Below, piece after piece: positions 17,519 to 28,600 of a stretch of DNA of 55,726 bases. Both the position numbers and the translations under genes were made by a program. The stretch spans positions 1 to 55,726 of the forward strand of contig PSRM01000297.1 of assembly GCA_003176045.1 (NCBI GenBank). The letters are read 5' to 3'. Position 1 is the stretch's first letter, and each line of letters begins with the position of its first letter. Under the pieces are notes generated by a model that ran no database searches, was not told where the DNA came from, and saw only the letters and a program-made list of their open reading frames with translations. The stretch is from Verrucomicrobiota bacterium (GTDB lineage Bacteria; Verrucomicrobiota; Verrucomicrobiia; Limisphaerales; UBA8199).

Positions 17519-18856
17519 CTAGAAATCAATCTTCAGCCGGCCACCGACCAGGACGGTGGTATTGAAGGTTTTGGTGCTCGGGGAAACGACTTGCAGGTCT
17601 GCGCCCAGGTGACACCAACGAGTCAGGGCAGCGTTGTAATAGAACTCGATGCCTTGTTCATCGCGCTGCGCCAGTCCGGGCGGGGCGGGGGGGCCGGCCA
17701 GCAGATCTTTGAAATCGCTGGAAATTCCGACGTGAAAGTACCCGAGCCCCAAAGTGTCGCGTTCTCGTCCGGGAACCAGGCCGCCCGCACCGAGACCCAC
17801 GGTGAGGTTCCAGCCGACCGGATTAGGGTTGCCATCCGACAAGCCGGACATTGCGAAAAAGCCGAGCCAGGTATTGGTGTTGGAAGAGTTTATCCACAAG
17901 TATTGATCGAAGTTATAATAGACCGCCCATGAGCCGGATTCTTTAGCTGCCACGAGGCCCTGGCCGGGGATATCCACCCAGGAAGAAGGATCGAGGGAGG
18001 TGTAATGACGGCTGCTCCAGTTCCCGCCAAGCACTTGTGTGCCAGGCAGACCAAGCGGGGCGACCGGCACCCGGATTGAACCGGTGAGAACCGCGCCGTC
18101 GTTGAAGACCTTGTCCAAGTCGGTAGAGGCCGCGTGATCGTGAGTATCTCGAGCCAGGAAGGTAAACTCCGGCCAGTTCTGTCCGAAGACAGCGAAGCCG
18201 GCGCCGTAGGTGGAGTACGGAATGGTGCGCGCATTGATGATGTTGGCGACCATGGCGCTGTTCATGAAGCGCTCGAGCCCGTTCTTACCAGTAAAGTTCA
18301 GGCGAAAATCATCGAGAGTATTGATCTTGCCTGCGATGAGCAGGAAGTGATCGAACAGCAACTGGGTCACTTTAAAAGCGGTAAGGCCAGTGACGTCCTG
18401 CCCCACTTTAGGAAACGCCATATTGAAGTTGCCGAAGGAGAACATGCCATCAATGGTATTAACATCCTGGCCGTATCGAGTTTCGGCGTGGGTGATGAGT
18501 GACAGGCCCGGCCATAAACCCAGTTTGTCTCCATCCAATCTCAGGAAGTAATCAAGCTTACCGCCATACTCGAATTTGCGCTCCTTTCCGCCATCAGCAA
18601 CGCCCTGGTAAAACTGTGAGAGGTTGAGATTGAGTTCGACGCCATGGTCCGACAGGACGTCTCGCGCACCCCACCAGTTACCGGTGAGGGTAGAGCGTTC
18701 GATGAACGTCTCTCCGTCCGGAGTTACCGAGGCCGACTCTGATCCGCTCGAAACGGAGGAGGTTGACGGAGGCAGTTCCTGCCCATAGGCGTACCTAGCG
18801 CCTGAAGACGCTGCGGCAGTGGCGATGATCATTGTTATGTGGACGGCCCGGTGCAA
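17519..18856 (-). CDS. OprB-type carbohydrate-selective outer-membrane porin
   Basis: A 445-residue outer-membrane beta-barrel protein. A signal peptide lies at about residues 1-26 (ending GARYAYGQ). The mature protein opens with the OprB hallmark, STLTGNWWGARDVLSDHGV, and then ELNLNLSQFYQG. Alternating hydrophobic strands follow, and the protein ends with a C-terminal Phe (GGRLKIDF), as expected for barrel assembly. OprB porins admit sugars or other small solutes. The start is a TTG at 18856 that keeps the basic residues of the signal peptide. An ATG at 18832 would remove them. It lies 31 bp after the preceding gene and 6 bp before the symporter gene, so outer- and inner-membrane transport steps are paired. 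Confidence 0.88.
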   Translation of the reverse strand: MHRAVHITMIIATAAASSGARYAYGQELPPSTSSVSSGSESASVTPDGETFIERSTLTGNWWGARDVLSDHGVELNLNLSQFYQGVADGGKERKFEYGGKLDYFLRLDGDKLGLWPGLSLITHAETRYGQDVNTIDGMFSFGNFNMAFPKVGQDVTGLTAFKVTQLLFDHFLLIAGKINTLDDFRLNFTGKNGLERFMNSAMVANIINARTIPYSTYGAGFAVFGQNWPEFTFLARDTHDHAASTDLDKVFNDGAVLTGSIRVPVAPLGLPGTQVLGGNWSSRHYTSLDPSSWVDIPGQGLVAAKESGSWAVYYNFDQYLWINSSNTNTWLGFFAMSGLSDGNPNPVGWNLTVGLGAGGLVPGRERDTLGLGYFHVGISSDFKDLLAGPPAPPGLAQRDEQGIEFYYNAALTRWCHLGADLQVVSPSTKTFNTTVLVGGRLKIDF

Positions 18857-18887
18857 GACGATGGATGCGGGCGGCTTTTGTCGGGTA

Positions 18888-19904
18888 TCACATCGTGGCG
18901 AGATTGCGCCAGAAATTTGCGATGCTCTCGGAGACCCCGAAGAGCGTGGTGAAGTGCGTCGAGTCCGTCATTACGATGTCGCCGGCGCGCTGCGAGTTGG
19001 GCGGAAGCCACAGCAGGCAGTTGAATTCCTTGTTGCCGGCCTCGGTGAATGGATGGGGGCGTTCCATGTCGATCGGCTGCCGGCCCAGGATGTGCACGTC
19101 TTTGCCGGCGCCTTTCGTCAGCGCGTAATGTGGCAGGTGCGGGTGCAGGCTGAGCGTTGTGACCTTTTTGAGCAGCCCTTTTTTGTCGAGGTCACGGAAC
19201 GTGGTCATCGGCACAATGTTCTTCGTGCCTTTCTCCACCGCCGGGTGCAGGCCCCATTCGTTCCAGACCGGGATTTTCAGTCCTTTCATCAACGAGCGCG
19301 TGTATTGGCTGAAACGCTGTTGGCGCGGCACGAGCGCGTCTCCGTGATGCCGGTATTCCATCTGTTGCTGTTCGCGGCTCCTGGAAAAACCGACGTCGTG
19401 GTGCGGCGCGCACATCAGACATGTGCCTTCGCGCGTCAGCCACTTCTTGATGGCGTCTATTTCCTGCGGCATCGCCTCCTCCTCGGCGAGCAAGTGGTCG
19501 AGGCCGAACACCAGTAGTGTCTCGCAGTCGGCCAGGATGCGCTCGTCGATCGGCAGCTTGAAACCCGCCTGATCAATGCGTTGGAAGACGGCGACGGCAT
19601 TGCCGGTCGCTTCCTGTGAGAGTTTCTGAAAGTCCAGCGTCGAGCGGTGAAACAACTCGAGCGTGCCGGCGATGCCTTGCAAAAATTGGGCGGCTTCGTA
19701 TTCCGGTCTTTCGAACCCTGGCCAGGCGACACGGCGCACTTCAGTCATCGTCGAGAACCGATTCTCCATTGCCGCGGTGTCTCGCTGGGCTTCCCATGGA
19801 TAGCTCCAGGTCCAGTAGATGCTCAGGCGCCGTTTACCCGGAGTGTACTTGCGGGCCACGTGGTTCTGGTTGTAGGTGCGAGCCGGCAAGAGTGGGGTGG
19901 TCAT
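18888..19904 (-). CDS. Uncharacterised protein, possible glutamine-amidotransferase-like fold
   Basis: A 338-residue cytoplasmic protein with no family I recognise with confidence. Residues about 126-173 (CETLLVFGLDHLLAEEE, then IDAIKKWLTREGTCLMCAPH) resemble the central strands and elbow of class I glutamine-amidotransferase or ThuA-like folds. There is a Cys in CLMCAPHHD, but the usual nucleophile context is absent. The N-terminus is basic and aromatic (RRLSIYWTWSYPWEAQRDTA). There is no signal peptide. A strong ribosome binding site (AAGGAGA) precedes the ATG. It lies 28 bp after the DyP peroxidase gene and 31 bp before the porin gene. Confidence 0.8.
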   Translation of the reverse strand: MTTPLLPARTYNQNHVARKYTPGKRRLSIYWTWSYPWEAQRDTAAMENRFSTMTEVRRVAWPGFERPEYEAAQFLQGIAGTLELFHRSTLDFQKLSQEATGNAVAVFQRIDQAGFKLPIDERILADCETLLVFGLDHLLAEEEAMPQEIDAIKKWLTREGTCLMCAPHHDVGFSRSREQQQMEYRHHGDALVPRQQRFSQYTRSLMKGLKIPVWNEWGLHPAVEKGTKNIVPMTTFRDLDKKGLLKKVTTLSLHPHLPHYALTKGAGKDVHILGRQPIDMERPHPFTEAGNKEFNCLLWLPPNSQRAGDIVMTDSTHFTTLFGVSESIANFWRNLATM

Positions 19905-19932
19905 GTTCTCCTTGTATTCCGGGTGTCAAAAG

Positions 19933-21258
19933 TCAGGCCCGCTTGTCAGACGCTGCCAACCATCGCAAGGCTTTTAGTCCAGGCAGGAAAAAGTAGGCTC
20001 CGCCCCGCACGGTCGTAAACGCGGGCAGACCGGTAATCTTCTTGCGGATGGGCCGTTTGGGCATTTTGTATTCGAGCGTCCCGTCCTGGTTGCCGATGAT
20101 CGGGTCGCGCTCATTGCCGAGGTCGTGGAAATTTTTGTCGTTCACCCAGACGTTTTGAGCGAACTCAAACTGGCGGATAAGACTCGCGCAGATGACGAAC
20201 GCGGCAATCCCGCGCTCCGTGCCGTCGTCCGGCGAACCCTCGGGCAGATAGGGGCCGTAAGTGGCGCCGCGCCGGATCATGCGCCGGCGGTTCATGTTTG
20301 CGGCGGTGTCACGCGGGTTCATGCGGCGGCAATGGCAGCCCAGGGGCATGGCATACCCGTGCGGGTCCTGCTGCTTGTAATTGAAATTGTTGTTTCGCTT
20401 CGGGTCGGCGCCGAGCGCCCGGTCGTCCTTCTCCGGCGCGAGCACCAGCGGCGCGCCGCTACGCCAGCGGCCCATCAGTTTGGCTGCCACCAGTTCCTGC
20501 CCCTCCGGCGAGTCGCCGTTTTGCCGCAGGAAGTCGCGGAATTTGCCGACGTGCTCCTCCAGTCGCCGATAAGCCATGAAGCTGCCGTTGCGCGACAGGA
20601 CTTCCGGCTGGGGAAGGGCCGGGCCGGGCCCGTTCTCGTCCGGGTAGCCCAGGATAAACTCGCCCGCTTTGAGGGGCCCGCCTGAGCCGGGCGTCGGTTC
20701 GTCGCCGGAACCTTCGATCACGGGCTGCGAGAGCCGATCCCGGTAGCCGAAATGGTCGTGCGCGTAATCGAAAGGTGGTGTGGCATCCAGATCAAGGGTA
20801 GAAAGCACTTCCACGCCCCTGCACTCCGCGATCAGTTTCTGATGTTCACCCGCGCAACGCTCGCGCTCGGCGCTGTCCCGCGAAAACAGGATCGCGATAG
20901 CATGAAGGTTTGGGTCGGCCGTTTTGTCCACCCAATGCGAAGGATCATTGGCGCCGGTGTCTCCGAGGGTCTCTGCGCGCGCCACCATGCCCTGACGGAA
21001 CTCCTCCGGGAACGTGGCGAGCGACGTGTCGTCCACCCCGAGCGCCCGCAGCCCATGGAATGTGAAGGCCACCGTGACCCAGCGCTTTTCATGCTCGACC
21101 GATTCTCGCATGGTCTTAGCAGAATGGACTTTGTCCAGAATGCTGGCCAGCCATGCCCGACCGGCTGCGGGAGTTTTGAAGGTGAGAAATTCGTAGCGCC
21201 CGTTGAGCGCGGGCGCCCGGGTCAACAAAATGTGTTGGATGTCATCGAATTCCAACAT
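19933..21258 (-). CDS. DyP-type haem peroxidase
   Basis: A 441-residue dye-decolourising-type peroxidase. These enzymes use hydrogen peroxide to oxidise phenolic, dye-like or other reducing substrates. Two ferredoxin-like halves are visible. The catalytic loop at residues 171-175 is GYRDR instead of the usual GxxDG; the key Asp (D174) is kept, but the Gly is replaced by Arg. H309 in LGCHCRRMNPRD is the likely proximal haem ligand, and R330 (MIRRGATYGP) lies in the usual haem-proximal arginine region. There is no Tat or Sec signal, so it is probably cytoplasmic or encapsulated. The ATG at 21258 was chosen because a longer start at 21309 would overlap the upstream gene by 43 bp. Confidence 0.9.
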   Translation of the reverse strand: MLEFDDIQHILLTRAPALNGRYEFLTFKTPAAGRAWLASILDKVHSAKTMRESVEHEKRWVTVAFTFHGLRALGVDDTSLATFPEEFRQGMVARAETLGDTGANDPSHWVDKTADPNLHAIAILFSRDSAERERCAGEHQKLIAECRGVEVLSTLDLDATPPFDYAHDHFGYRDRLSQPVIEGSGDEPTPGSGGPLKAGEFILGYPDENGPGPALPQPEVLSRNGSFMAYRRLEEHVGKFRDFLRQNGDSPEGQELVAAKLMGRWRSGAPLVLAPEKDDRALGADPKRNNNFNYKQQDPHGYAMPLGCHCRRMNPRDTAANMNRRRMIRRGATYGPYLPEGSPDDGTERGIAAFVICASLIRQFEFAQNVWVNDKNFHDLGNERDPIIGNQDGTLEYKMPKRPIRKKITGLPAFTTVRGGAYFFLPGLKALRWLAASDKRA

Positions 21259-21266
21259 GGCTGGGG

Positions 21267-21683
21267 CTATCGAGTGCCTTTCGCCCACGCCCAGGCTGTT
21301 AAACGCCACCCTGCAGGGAACCTGCGCAGTGCAACTGTAAACACCGCACCGGATTGCGATATCTGCAGACCCCGTGCCTGGAACGTCATGCTCGCTGGCA
21401 CAACTACGTACGCGCTATCGCCCGTAACATTAATATGCCACGGTTCGCCCAAGCTGACGATGTATCCTCCAGCGCCTTCCTTTTCGCCGGCAACCAGCAC
21501 GTCGCTGTACCATTCCTCGGCGGCCTTTGCGCCGTGCCAGGTGTGCGGCGGGAGTCCATCGAGTATCGCCATCGGGTCAGCACAGACCGAAACCATTCCC
21601 TTTGCGTCGCCTTTGTTGAAGAACTGCACGTACTGACGCACTGCGGTCAGCGGCTCGTTCGCGTTTTCCTTACCGGTTTTCAT
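21267..21683 (-). CDS. SnoaL-like/NTF2-fold protein
   Basis: A 138-residue protein with the cone-shaped NTF2 fold pattern: helix VRQYVQFFNKGDAKGMVSVC, then the loop ADPMAILDGLPPHTWHGAKA, and beta strands ending in WRLTAWAWAKG. SnoaL-like proteins include small-molecule cyclases, isomerases and hydratases, as well as binding proteins. The catalytic residues cannot be assigned here. It lies 30 bp after the first gene of the cluster and 8 bp before the DyP peroxidase gene, so it may act on or bind the same compound. Confidence 0.8.
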   Translation of the reverse strand: MKTGKENANEPLTAVRQYVQFFNKGDAKGMVSVCADPMAILDGLPPHTWHGAKAAEEWYSDVLVAGEKEGAGGYIVSLGEPWHINVTGDSAYVVVPASMTFQARGLQISQSGAVFTVALRRFPAGWRLTAWAWAKGTR

Positions 21684-21713
21684 TCTAAAGATTTTTGCCG
21701 GCCCGGGGCTGAT

Positions 21714-22289
21714 TCACTGCATCTGGTCGAGCATGGCCGAAAAGGAGGCCTTGAGCTGCAGGGCCTTCTTGATCTCGTCCGCGCTCACAAATGGATACTC
21801 GCCGTATTCGAGGAAACTCGGGCACTGATGGTCGCGAACATACTGCACGAATGAGGATGGGTTCGTTTTCCAGTCCTTGGGAAAATCTTCGAGATTTTCA
21901 AACACGGTGTTGATGCCATAGGCGCTGAAGAGCGCCACGGCATCTTCGGTGTATTTATCGAAGTCGGTGTCGAAGATCCCCTGATACATGAAATAGGTTT
22001 CGCCTTTGACCGGGAATAGCAGCCAGCGCAGATAATGGAGCTTGAGCACCGCCAGGCAGTCCGGTTTGTCGGCTACCGCCTTCTCAAGCTTCTTCGCGTG
22101 TTCATAGAACACCTCTTCCCGGCCAGGGATGATTTTGGCCAGGATGGAAAACCCGTAGCACGCCGGCGTTTTGGGGAAGATCGGGCCGTATCTGCCGCGT
22201 TCTGGTTTATCGCCAAAGAAGCCCCCTTTGGGGATGGCCGTCGCCAAAGGTTTGGTCCAGTCGTTTTGAAGGGATGTTGTGGTTGCCAT
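21714..22289 (-). CDS. Uncharacterised protein, ferredoxin-like/dimeric alpha-beta-barrel pattern
   Basis: A 191-residue cytoplasmic protein and the first gene of the six-gene cluster. Residues about 40-130 show the pattern strand, helix, strand, strand expected for a ferredoxin-like or EthD-like alpha-beta unit (GFSILAKIIPGREEVFYEHA, then LKLHYLRWLLFP and YFMYQGIFDTDFDKY). This kind of segment also forms the halves of DyP peroxidases. The C-terminal part (VQYVRDHQCPSFLEYGEYPF) recalls similar uncharacterised proteins found with haem peroxidases, but I cannot name the family. No catalytic residues can be assigned. Confidence 0.75.
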   Translation of the reverse strand: MATTTSLQNDWTKPLATAIPKGGFFGDKPERGRYGPIFPKTPACYGFSILAKIIPGREEVFYEHAKKLEKAVADKPDCLAVLKLHYLRWLLFPVKGETYFMYQGIFDTDFDKYTEDAVALFSAYGINTVFENLEDFPKDWKTNPSSFVQYVRDHQCPSFLEYGEYPFVSADEIKKALQLKASFSAMLDQMQ

Positions 22290-22322
22290 GGTCGGTTGTA
22301 ATTATGTTTTGCGAACAGATAG

Positions 22323-22463
22323 CTAAAGGTATGCCGCGGGTACGGTCCGAAAGATGCCTTCAGCTTTGTCACTAGCCTGCGTGCTTGGGAGTGCGCAGGA
22401 AGCCACGGCAACAATCATCAACAGATGTTTATAAAGGTCGAGAAATCGTCTTGAAGTCGTCAT
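22323..22463 (-). CDS. Possible 46-residue secreted peptide or gene remnant
   Basis: A short frame beginning MTTSRRFLDLYKHLLMIVAV, which looks like a signal peptide with a likely cleavage site after TQA, followed by only about 15 residues. A weak purine-rich sequence (AGGGCGGA) precedes the ATG. It ends 33 bp before the six-gene cluster on the same strand. It may be a small secreted peptide, a decayed gene or a chance frame in the leader of the cluster. Confidence 0.3.
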   Translation of the reverse strand: MTTSRRFLDLYKHLLMIVAVASCALPSTQASDKAEGIFRTVPAAYL

Positions 22464-22582
22464 TCCGCCCTGAATCTGCGGAGTTTCGCCAGCGGGTCGA
22501 GGTGGGTGGGTGGGGCAGCCCCTCCTGGGAATCGTCCGAGCGACAAAGCCTGCCATGTTCAAGTCGGGCCAAAGTTTATTGA

Positions 22583-22612
22583 TTGACAAGACGGGCCGAA
22601 ATGTTGTCTAAT
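22583..22612 (+). promoter_or_regulatory. Predicted sigma-70 promoter of LamG/Ig gene 1
   Basis: A consensus -35 box TTGACA at 22583-22588 is followed after 18 nt by TCTAAT at 22607-22612, one mismatch from TATAAT. Transcription should begin near 22620, about 25 nt before the ATG at 22644. The same box arrangement occurs before genes 2 and 3 of the array and before the PEP-CTERM gene. Confidence 0.65.
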
Positions 22613-22643
22613 ACCCCGTCATCAGCCATATCAGTTATCGGGT

Positions 22644-25600
22644 ATGCGACATTCGGGCAAGAAACGGATCCAGCTCAGGACTGGGGCGCTAATCGAACGT
22701 TTGGTTCGCTTCCTCTTTGTCTGCGCAGTCTTTTGGACGCCCAGCTTTGAACTCCTTGCCCAAACGAGTTGCGCGCCGCTGCCGGCCGGAATCGTGAGCT
22801 GGTGGCAAAGCGAGGGTAATGCGATTGATTTAGTAGGCGCCAATAACGGCAGCCTGGTGGGCAGCGTCAGTTATGGGCCAGGGATAGTGGGCCAGAGCTT
22901 TGTCATGGGTGGCAATGGCTCTTACGTGCAGATCTCCAATTCGGTGGCTTTGCAAGTGCAGTCCTTCACCATCGAGGCCTGGGTCAAAAGGGCCAGTGCA
23001 TCGAATGCGACTGGTGGGTCCGACTTCGGCGGCAACCTCTTCGGCTACGGCACTGGTGGCTATAATTTTGGCATCTACAATGGCGGACAACTTAGCCTGA
23101 CAAAAACTGGAACCAGCGATGTGCAAAGCGTGGCGCTGGTCACGAACACCAGCTTCCATCATTTGGCGGTTACCAAGACGGGCAGTACGGTTGTATTTTA
23201 CGTAGATGGAGTGGCCTATCCTGCGGCGGCTTATGACCCCGGCTTCACTTTTTCGACAACGCCAGTGATCGGCGCCCTGGGCACGAGCCTGGGCGCGAGC
23301 TTCTGGGGCACCATTGACGAGATGAGCTTCTACAACCGCGCCCTGTCGGCCAGCGAGGTCCTGTCCATCTATACGGCCGGAAGTTATGGCAAATGTCTGC
23401 TTGCGCCGAGGATCACAGTTCAGCCGACTAACCAGATAGTGATCCCGGGAGCAACCGCGTACTTTACGGTTACGGCTGCCAGCACCTCACCCCTCGCCTA
23501 CCAATGGCAGTTCGACGGCAGCTCTTTGGCTGGTGCAACCAACTCATCTCTCGTTATCACCAATGTTTCGCCAAACCAGGCGGGCACTTACGCGGTCCTC
23601 GTCAGCAATACCAACGGCTCCGTGCTTAGCTCGAACGCCGTGCTTTCGCTGTTCCAGACCAATTGTACTCCTCTCGCGAGTGGAATCGTCAGTTCGTGGG
23701 AAGGGGACGGCAGCGCCGTGGACGTTATCGGCGGGAACAACGGTAGCCAGGTCGGCAACGTGAGTTACGGGCCGGCCATGATTGGCCAGGGTTTTGTGTT
23801 AGGCGGCAGCGGTTCTTACGTCCAGGTGTCCAATGCGCCGGCTTTGCAGGTCCAAATTTTCACCATCGAGACATGGGTCAAAAGGGCCAATTCCACCTTC
23901 ACAACTCAGAGCGGGAACGCCGGCGGGGAGATCTTTGCCTATGGGCCGGGAGGCTATGCGCTGGCCATCTACAACAACGGCAGCCTCAGTCTGAGCAAAG
24001 TGGGCGTAAGCGAGGTGATCAGCCCCGTTCTGATCACCGATATGAACATCCACCACCTCGCGCTCACCAAAACGGGCAGCACGGTTGTATTCTATGTGGA
24101 CGCCGTGGCCTACCCTATGTCCGCGTATGATCCCGGCTTCACCTTCTCCACAACGCCGGCCATAGGCGCAACGCTGGGCTTTAGCACTGGCCAATATAAT
24201 TTTTGGGGCATTATTGACGACCTTGCCTTTTACAACAGGGCTCTGTCCGGAACTGAAATCTTTTCGATTTATGCCGCCGGTTATTTCGGCAAATGCTTTC
24301 CACCGGCAGCGCCGGCAATTACTTCTCAGCCGACCAATGAAACAGTCGTCGCAGGCGCGGCCGCGAATCTTGCGGTCGCAGCCATCGGCTTTCCGCCACC
24401 CGCTTATCAATGGCAGTTCAACGGCAACCCTTTGGCCGGTGCAACGAACTCCGGACTGGCTTTCCCCAGCCTGTCGTTCGCTCAACTGGGCGCCTACTCA
24501 GTCCTCGTCTCCAACTCCATGGGCTCAGTAATCAGCTCAAACGCCGTGCTCTCGTTCGTGCAGAGCAATTGCACGACTATGGCCTACGGGTTGGTGGGTT
24601 GGTGGCCGGCCGAGCTCAACACTGCAGACCTTGTGCTGGGTAACACTGGGACGCTGACCGGCAACGTCTATTACAGCCCCGGCAGGGTTAATGAAGCTTT
24701 TGTGTTTAGTGGCGGTAATGGATCGTATATCCAACTCTCCAATACGCCGCCGTTGCAGGTGCAGTCATTCACCATTGAGGCATGGGTCCAAAGAGCCAAT
24801 TCTTCCGTCAGCACCGCCGGCGGGAACTCCGGAGGCGTCATATTCGCTTACGGGCCGGGCGGGTATGCCTTGTCTATCTATAACGACGGCCGGCTTAGCC
24901 TGAGCAAAGTGGGAGGCACTGAAGTCACAACCACCGCCCTGCTCGCCGATACAACCTATCATCATCTGGCTGTGACTAAGACGGGTACCACGGTTGTGTT
25001 CTATCTGGATACAGTGGCCTATCCCGTGGCGGCCTATGATCCGGGATTCACTTTCACCGCGACACCTGCAATAGGCGCAACCCTGGGCTTCAGCCCCGGA
25101 CAATATAACTTTTGGGGCAACATCGATGAGGTCAGCGTATATAACCGTGCACTTTCAGCCGGCGAAATTCAGTCCATCTACGCCGCCGGCAGCTACGGCA
25201 AATGCTATCCCGTGCCGCCGCTGTTCGTCTCGCAGCCGACCAATGAGGCGGTCTCCCTGGGGAGCACAGCCTACTTTAGCGCAGCGGCAGCAGGCATCCC
25301 GCCGGTGGCTTATCAGTGGCAATTCGATGGCGCCTCCCTGGCCGGAGCGACCAATTCAGCTTTGGTCATCCCCAATGTTTCGCTGGGGCAACTCGGATCC
25401 TACTCGGTGCTGGTGACCAACTCCGCGGGCGTGATTCAAAGCTCCAATGCGGTGCTCTCGCTCTTGCAAAGCAACTGCACGCCGCTGGTGTCGGGCCTGG
25501 TCGGTTGGTGGCAGGCAGAAGGAAACGGTCTGGAGGGAATCGGCGGGATCAACGGCACACCGGTGGGCAGCGTCAGTTATGGGCCGGGCATAGTGAATCA

Positions 25601-28600
25601 GGCGTTCGTGATGGGCGGCAACGGCTCCTATGTGCAACTGGCCAACTCGTCAGCTTTGCAGGTCCAATCCTTCACCATCGAAGCCTGGATCCAGCGCGCC
25701 AGCGCGTCAGTGGCAACCGCCGGTGCCGGGGCGGGAGGGAACATATTCGGTTATGGTAGTGGCGGTTACAATCTTGGCATCGTCAACAATGGCAGCCTGA
25801 GTCTGACAAAAGTGGGTAGCAGCCAAGTACTGACCAGCGCCGCGCTAATCACCGACACTAACTTCCATCATTTGGCGGTAACAAAAACGGGCACCAACGT
25901 CATCTTCTACGTGGACGGTGTGGCTTATCCAGTGGGTTCTTACGATCCCGGCTTCACCTTTGGAACTATCCCGGCCATCGGGGCCCTGGGCACGGGCCAG
26001 GGCTCAAGCTTCTGGGGGAACATTGACGAATTGAGCTTCTACAACCGGGCTCTTGCGGCCAGCGAGGTGCAGTCAATTTACGCAGCCGGAGCGTACGGCA
26101 AATGCGCTGTTGCCACGGCGCCGGCAGTTGTCTTGCAACCGACGAATACCGCAGTTGTGGCCGGGCTCACGGCATCCTTCGCCGCAGCGGCGGCGGGCCT
26201 ACCCCCTCCCGCCTACCAATGGCAACTGAATGGCAACCCGCTGGCCGGCGCAACAAATTCTTCTCTGGTGGTTTCCAACGTCACGCTCAGCCAGCTCGGC
26301 GCCTACACGCTTCTAGCCACCAACTCTCAAGGCTCCGCACTCAGCTCGAACGCAGTGCTCTCTTTTGTCCAAAGCAACTGCGCCGCTCCCCCACTGCAAG
26401 GCCTGATAAGTTGGTGGCAGGCAGAGGGCAATTCCGTTGACATCGTGAGCGGGAATAACGGCACGCCGGTGGGCAGCGTCAGCTATGCTCCGGGCCTTGT
26501 GAACCAGGGTTTCCTAATGGGAGGCAATGGCTCCTACATTCAATTACCAAACGTGCCGGCGTTGCAGGTCCAGTCCTTCACCATCGAGGCCTGGGTAAAA
26601 AGGGCGAGCACTTCGCTGGCCACTTCCGGCGGCGGCACGAGCGGCAATGTTTTTGGTTACGGCACGGGCGGTTACAACTTTGGAATGAACAATAATGGCG
26701 CGCTGCTTTTAACCAGGGTCGGCACCAACGGCGTCCAGACCTCAACGCTCGTCACCGACACCAACTTCCATCATCTGGCGGTGACCAAAACAGGCATCAG
26801 CCTGGTCTTTTACGTGGATGGAGTGAGCCGTTTCACGGGCTCCTACAGTGCCGGGTTCACATTCGCCACCACGCCAGTTATAGGAGCCCTGGGCACTACC
26901 GTGAGCAACAGCTTCTGGGGCGCCATTGACGAAGTGAGCTTCTATAACCGGGCGCTTTCCGCTGCTGAAGTTCAGTCCGTCTATAGCGCCGGCAGTTACG
27001 GAAAGTGCAGTTCTTCCACAGCGCCTGCGATAGTGACGCAGCCAACAAACCAGGCGGTGCCTGCGGGCGCGACCGCAACTTTCGCTGTGTCGGCCACCGG
27101 TCTGCCGCCACCTGGTTATCAATGGCAGTTCAATGGCAACCCAATCTCGGGAGCAACGAACTCTTTTTTGGCTGTTCCCAATCCCGCTGCGAACCAGCTT
27201 GGAACATATAGCGTGCTGGTATCAAACCTTTCTGGATTTCTATTCAGTTCCAACGCAGTCCTCTCGATTTTGGCCAGCAACTGCGCGCCGATCACAATCC
27301 AAGGCCTGGCGGGTTGGTGGCCTGCGGAGGGCAGCAAAGCCTCGGACATCGTCAGCGGCAACAACGGCACGCAGGTCGGGACCGTGAGTTATGGCCCGGG
27401 CATGGTGGGCCAGGGTTTCGTTATGGGCGGCAGCAACTCGTATATCCAACTCGCCAGCTCGGCAGTTCTGCAGGTCCAGACTTTCACCATCGAGGCCTGG
27501 ATCAAACGGGCCAGTACCTCGGTTGCCACCGGCGGCACCAACGAGGGAGGCAACATTTTCGGCTATGGCAGTGGGGGTCACAACTTCGGCATATACAACG
27601 ACGGGCGCTTGAGCCTGACCAAGGCGGGGTCCAGCGATGTCCAGACTCCCCCGTTGGTTCGCGATACCAATTTCCATCACCTGGCCGTGACCAAGACCGG
27701 CAGCAATGTTGTTTTTTACGTGGACGGCGCCGCTTACCCCGCGCCGCCTTATAGTCCGGGCTTTTCCTTCGGGACAGCGCCGGTCATAGGCGCGCTGGGC
27801 ACAAGCCTGGGCTCGAGTTTCTGGGGCACCATTGATGAAGTCTGTTTTTACAACCGGGCGCTTTCTACCAATGAAGTTCAATCCATCTACTCCGCCGGCC
27901 TCAACGGCAAATGCTCGCCCATCGTCACCTTGCAACCAACCAACGTCACGGTCATTGCTGGCGCCAACGCCTCCTTCTCAGTCGGGGCCCTGGGCGTGCC
28001 ACCGCTCGCTTATCAGTGGCAATTGAACGGCAATCCATTGGCTGGGGCGACGAACTCCTCTTTGGTTGTGACTCAAGTTTCACTCGGCCAGCTCGGCGCC
28101 TATGCCGCGCTGGTCACCGACGCGCGCGGTTCGGTGCTTAGCTCAAATGCCAGTCTGGCTCTGCTGCACACCAATTGCACGACTCCGGGTTATGCATTGG
28201 CGAGTTGGTGGAGCGCCGAGGGGAATCTGTCGGACAATGTCGGTGGCAATAACGGCACGGCTATTGGGGGCGTCAGCTACGGTACCGGAATCGTGGGCCA
28301 GGGTTTCGTGATGAATGGCAACGGATCTTATATCCAACTCAGCAATGCTCCGGCGTTGCAAACGCAAACCTTCACCATCGAGGCCTGGGTCAAAAGGGCC
28401 AGCGCTTCGGTTGCAACAGCCGGAGGCGGAGCGGGAGGCAACATCTTTGGTTACGGCACCTCGGGTTATAATCTTGGCATCGTCAATAATGGCAGCCTGA
28501 GCCTGACCAAAGTGGGAGACAGCCAGGTCCAATCTGCAGCGCTCATCGCTGATACCAACTTCCATCACCTTGCAGTCACCAAAGCCGGCAGTGCGGTAAT

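Noticed and set aside
23799..24485. Long minus-strand frames inside the LamG/Ig genes (for example 228 codons here, and others near 37652 and 43453)
   Set aside because: They are antisense shadows of GC-rich repeated coding DNA. They recur at the same place in each LamG module and show no independent domain or start signal.
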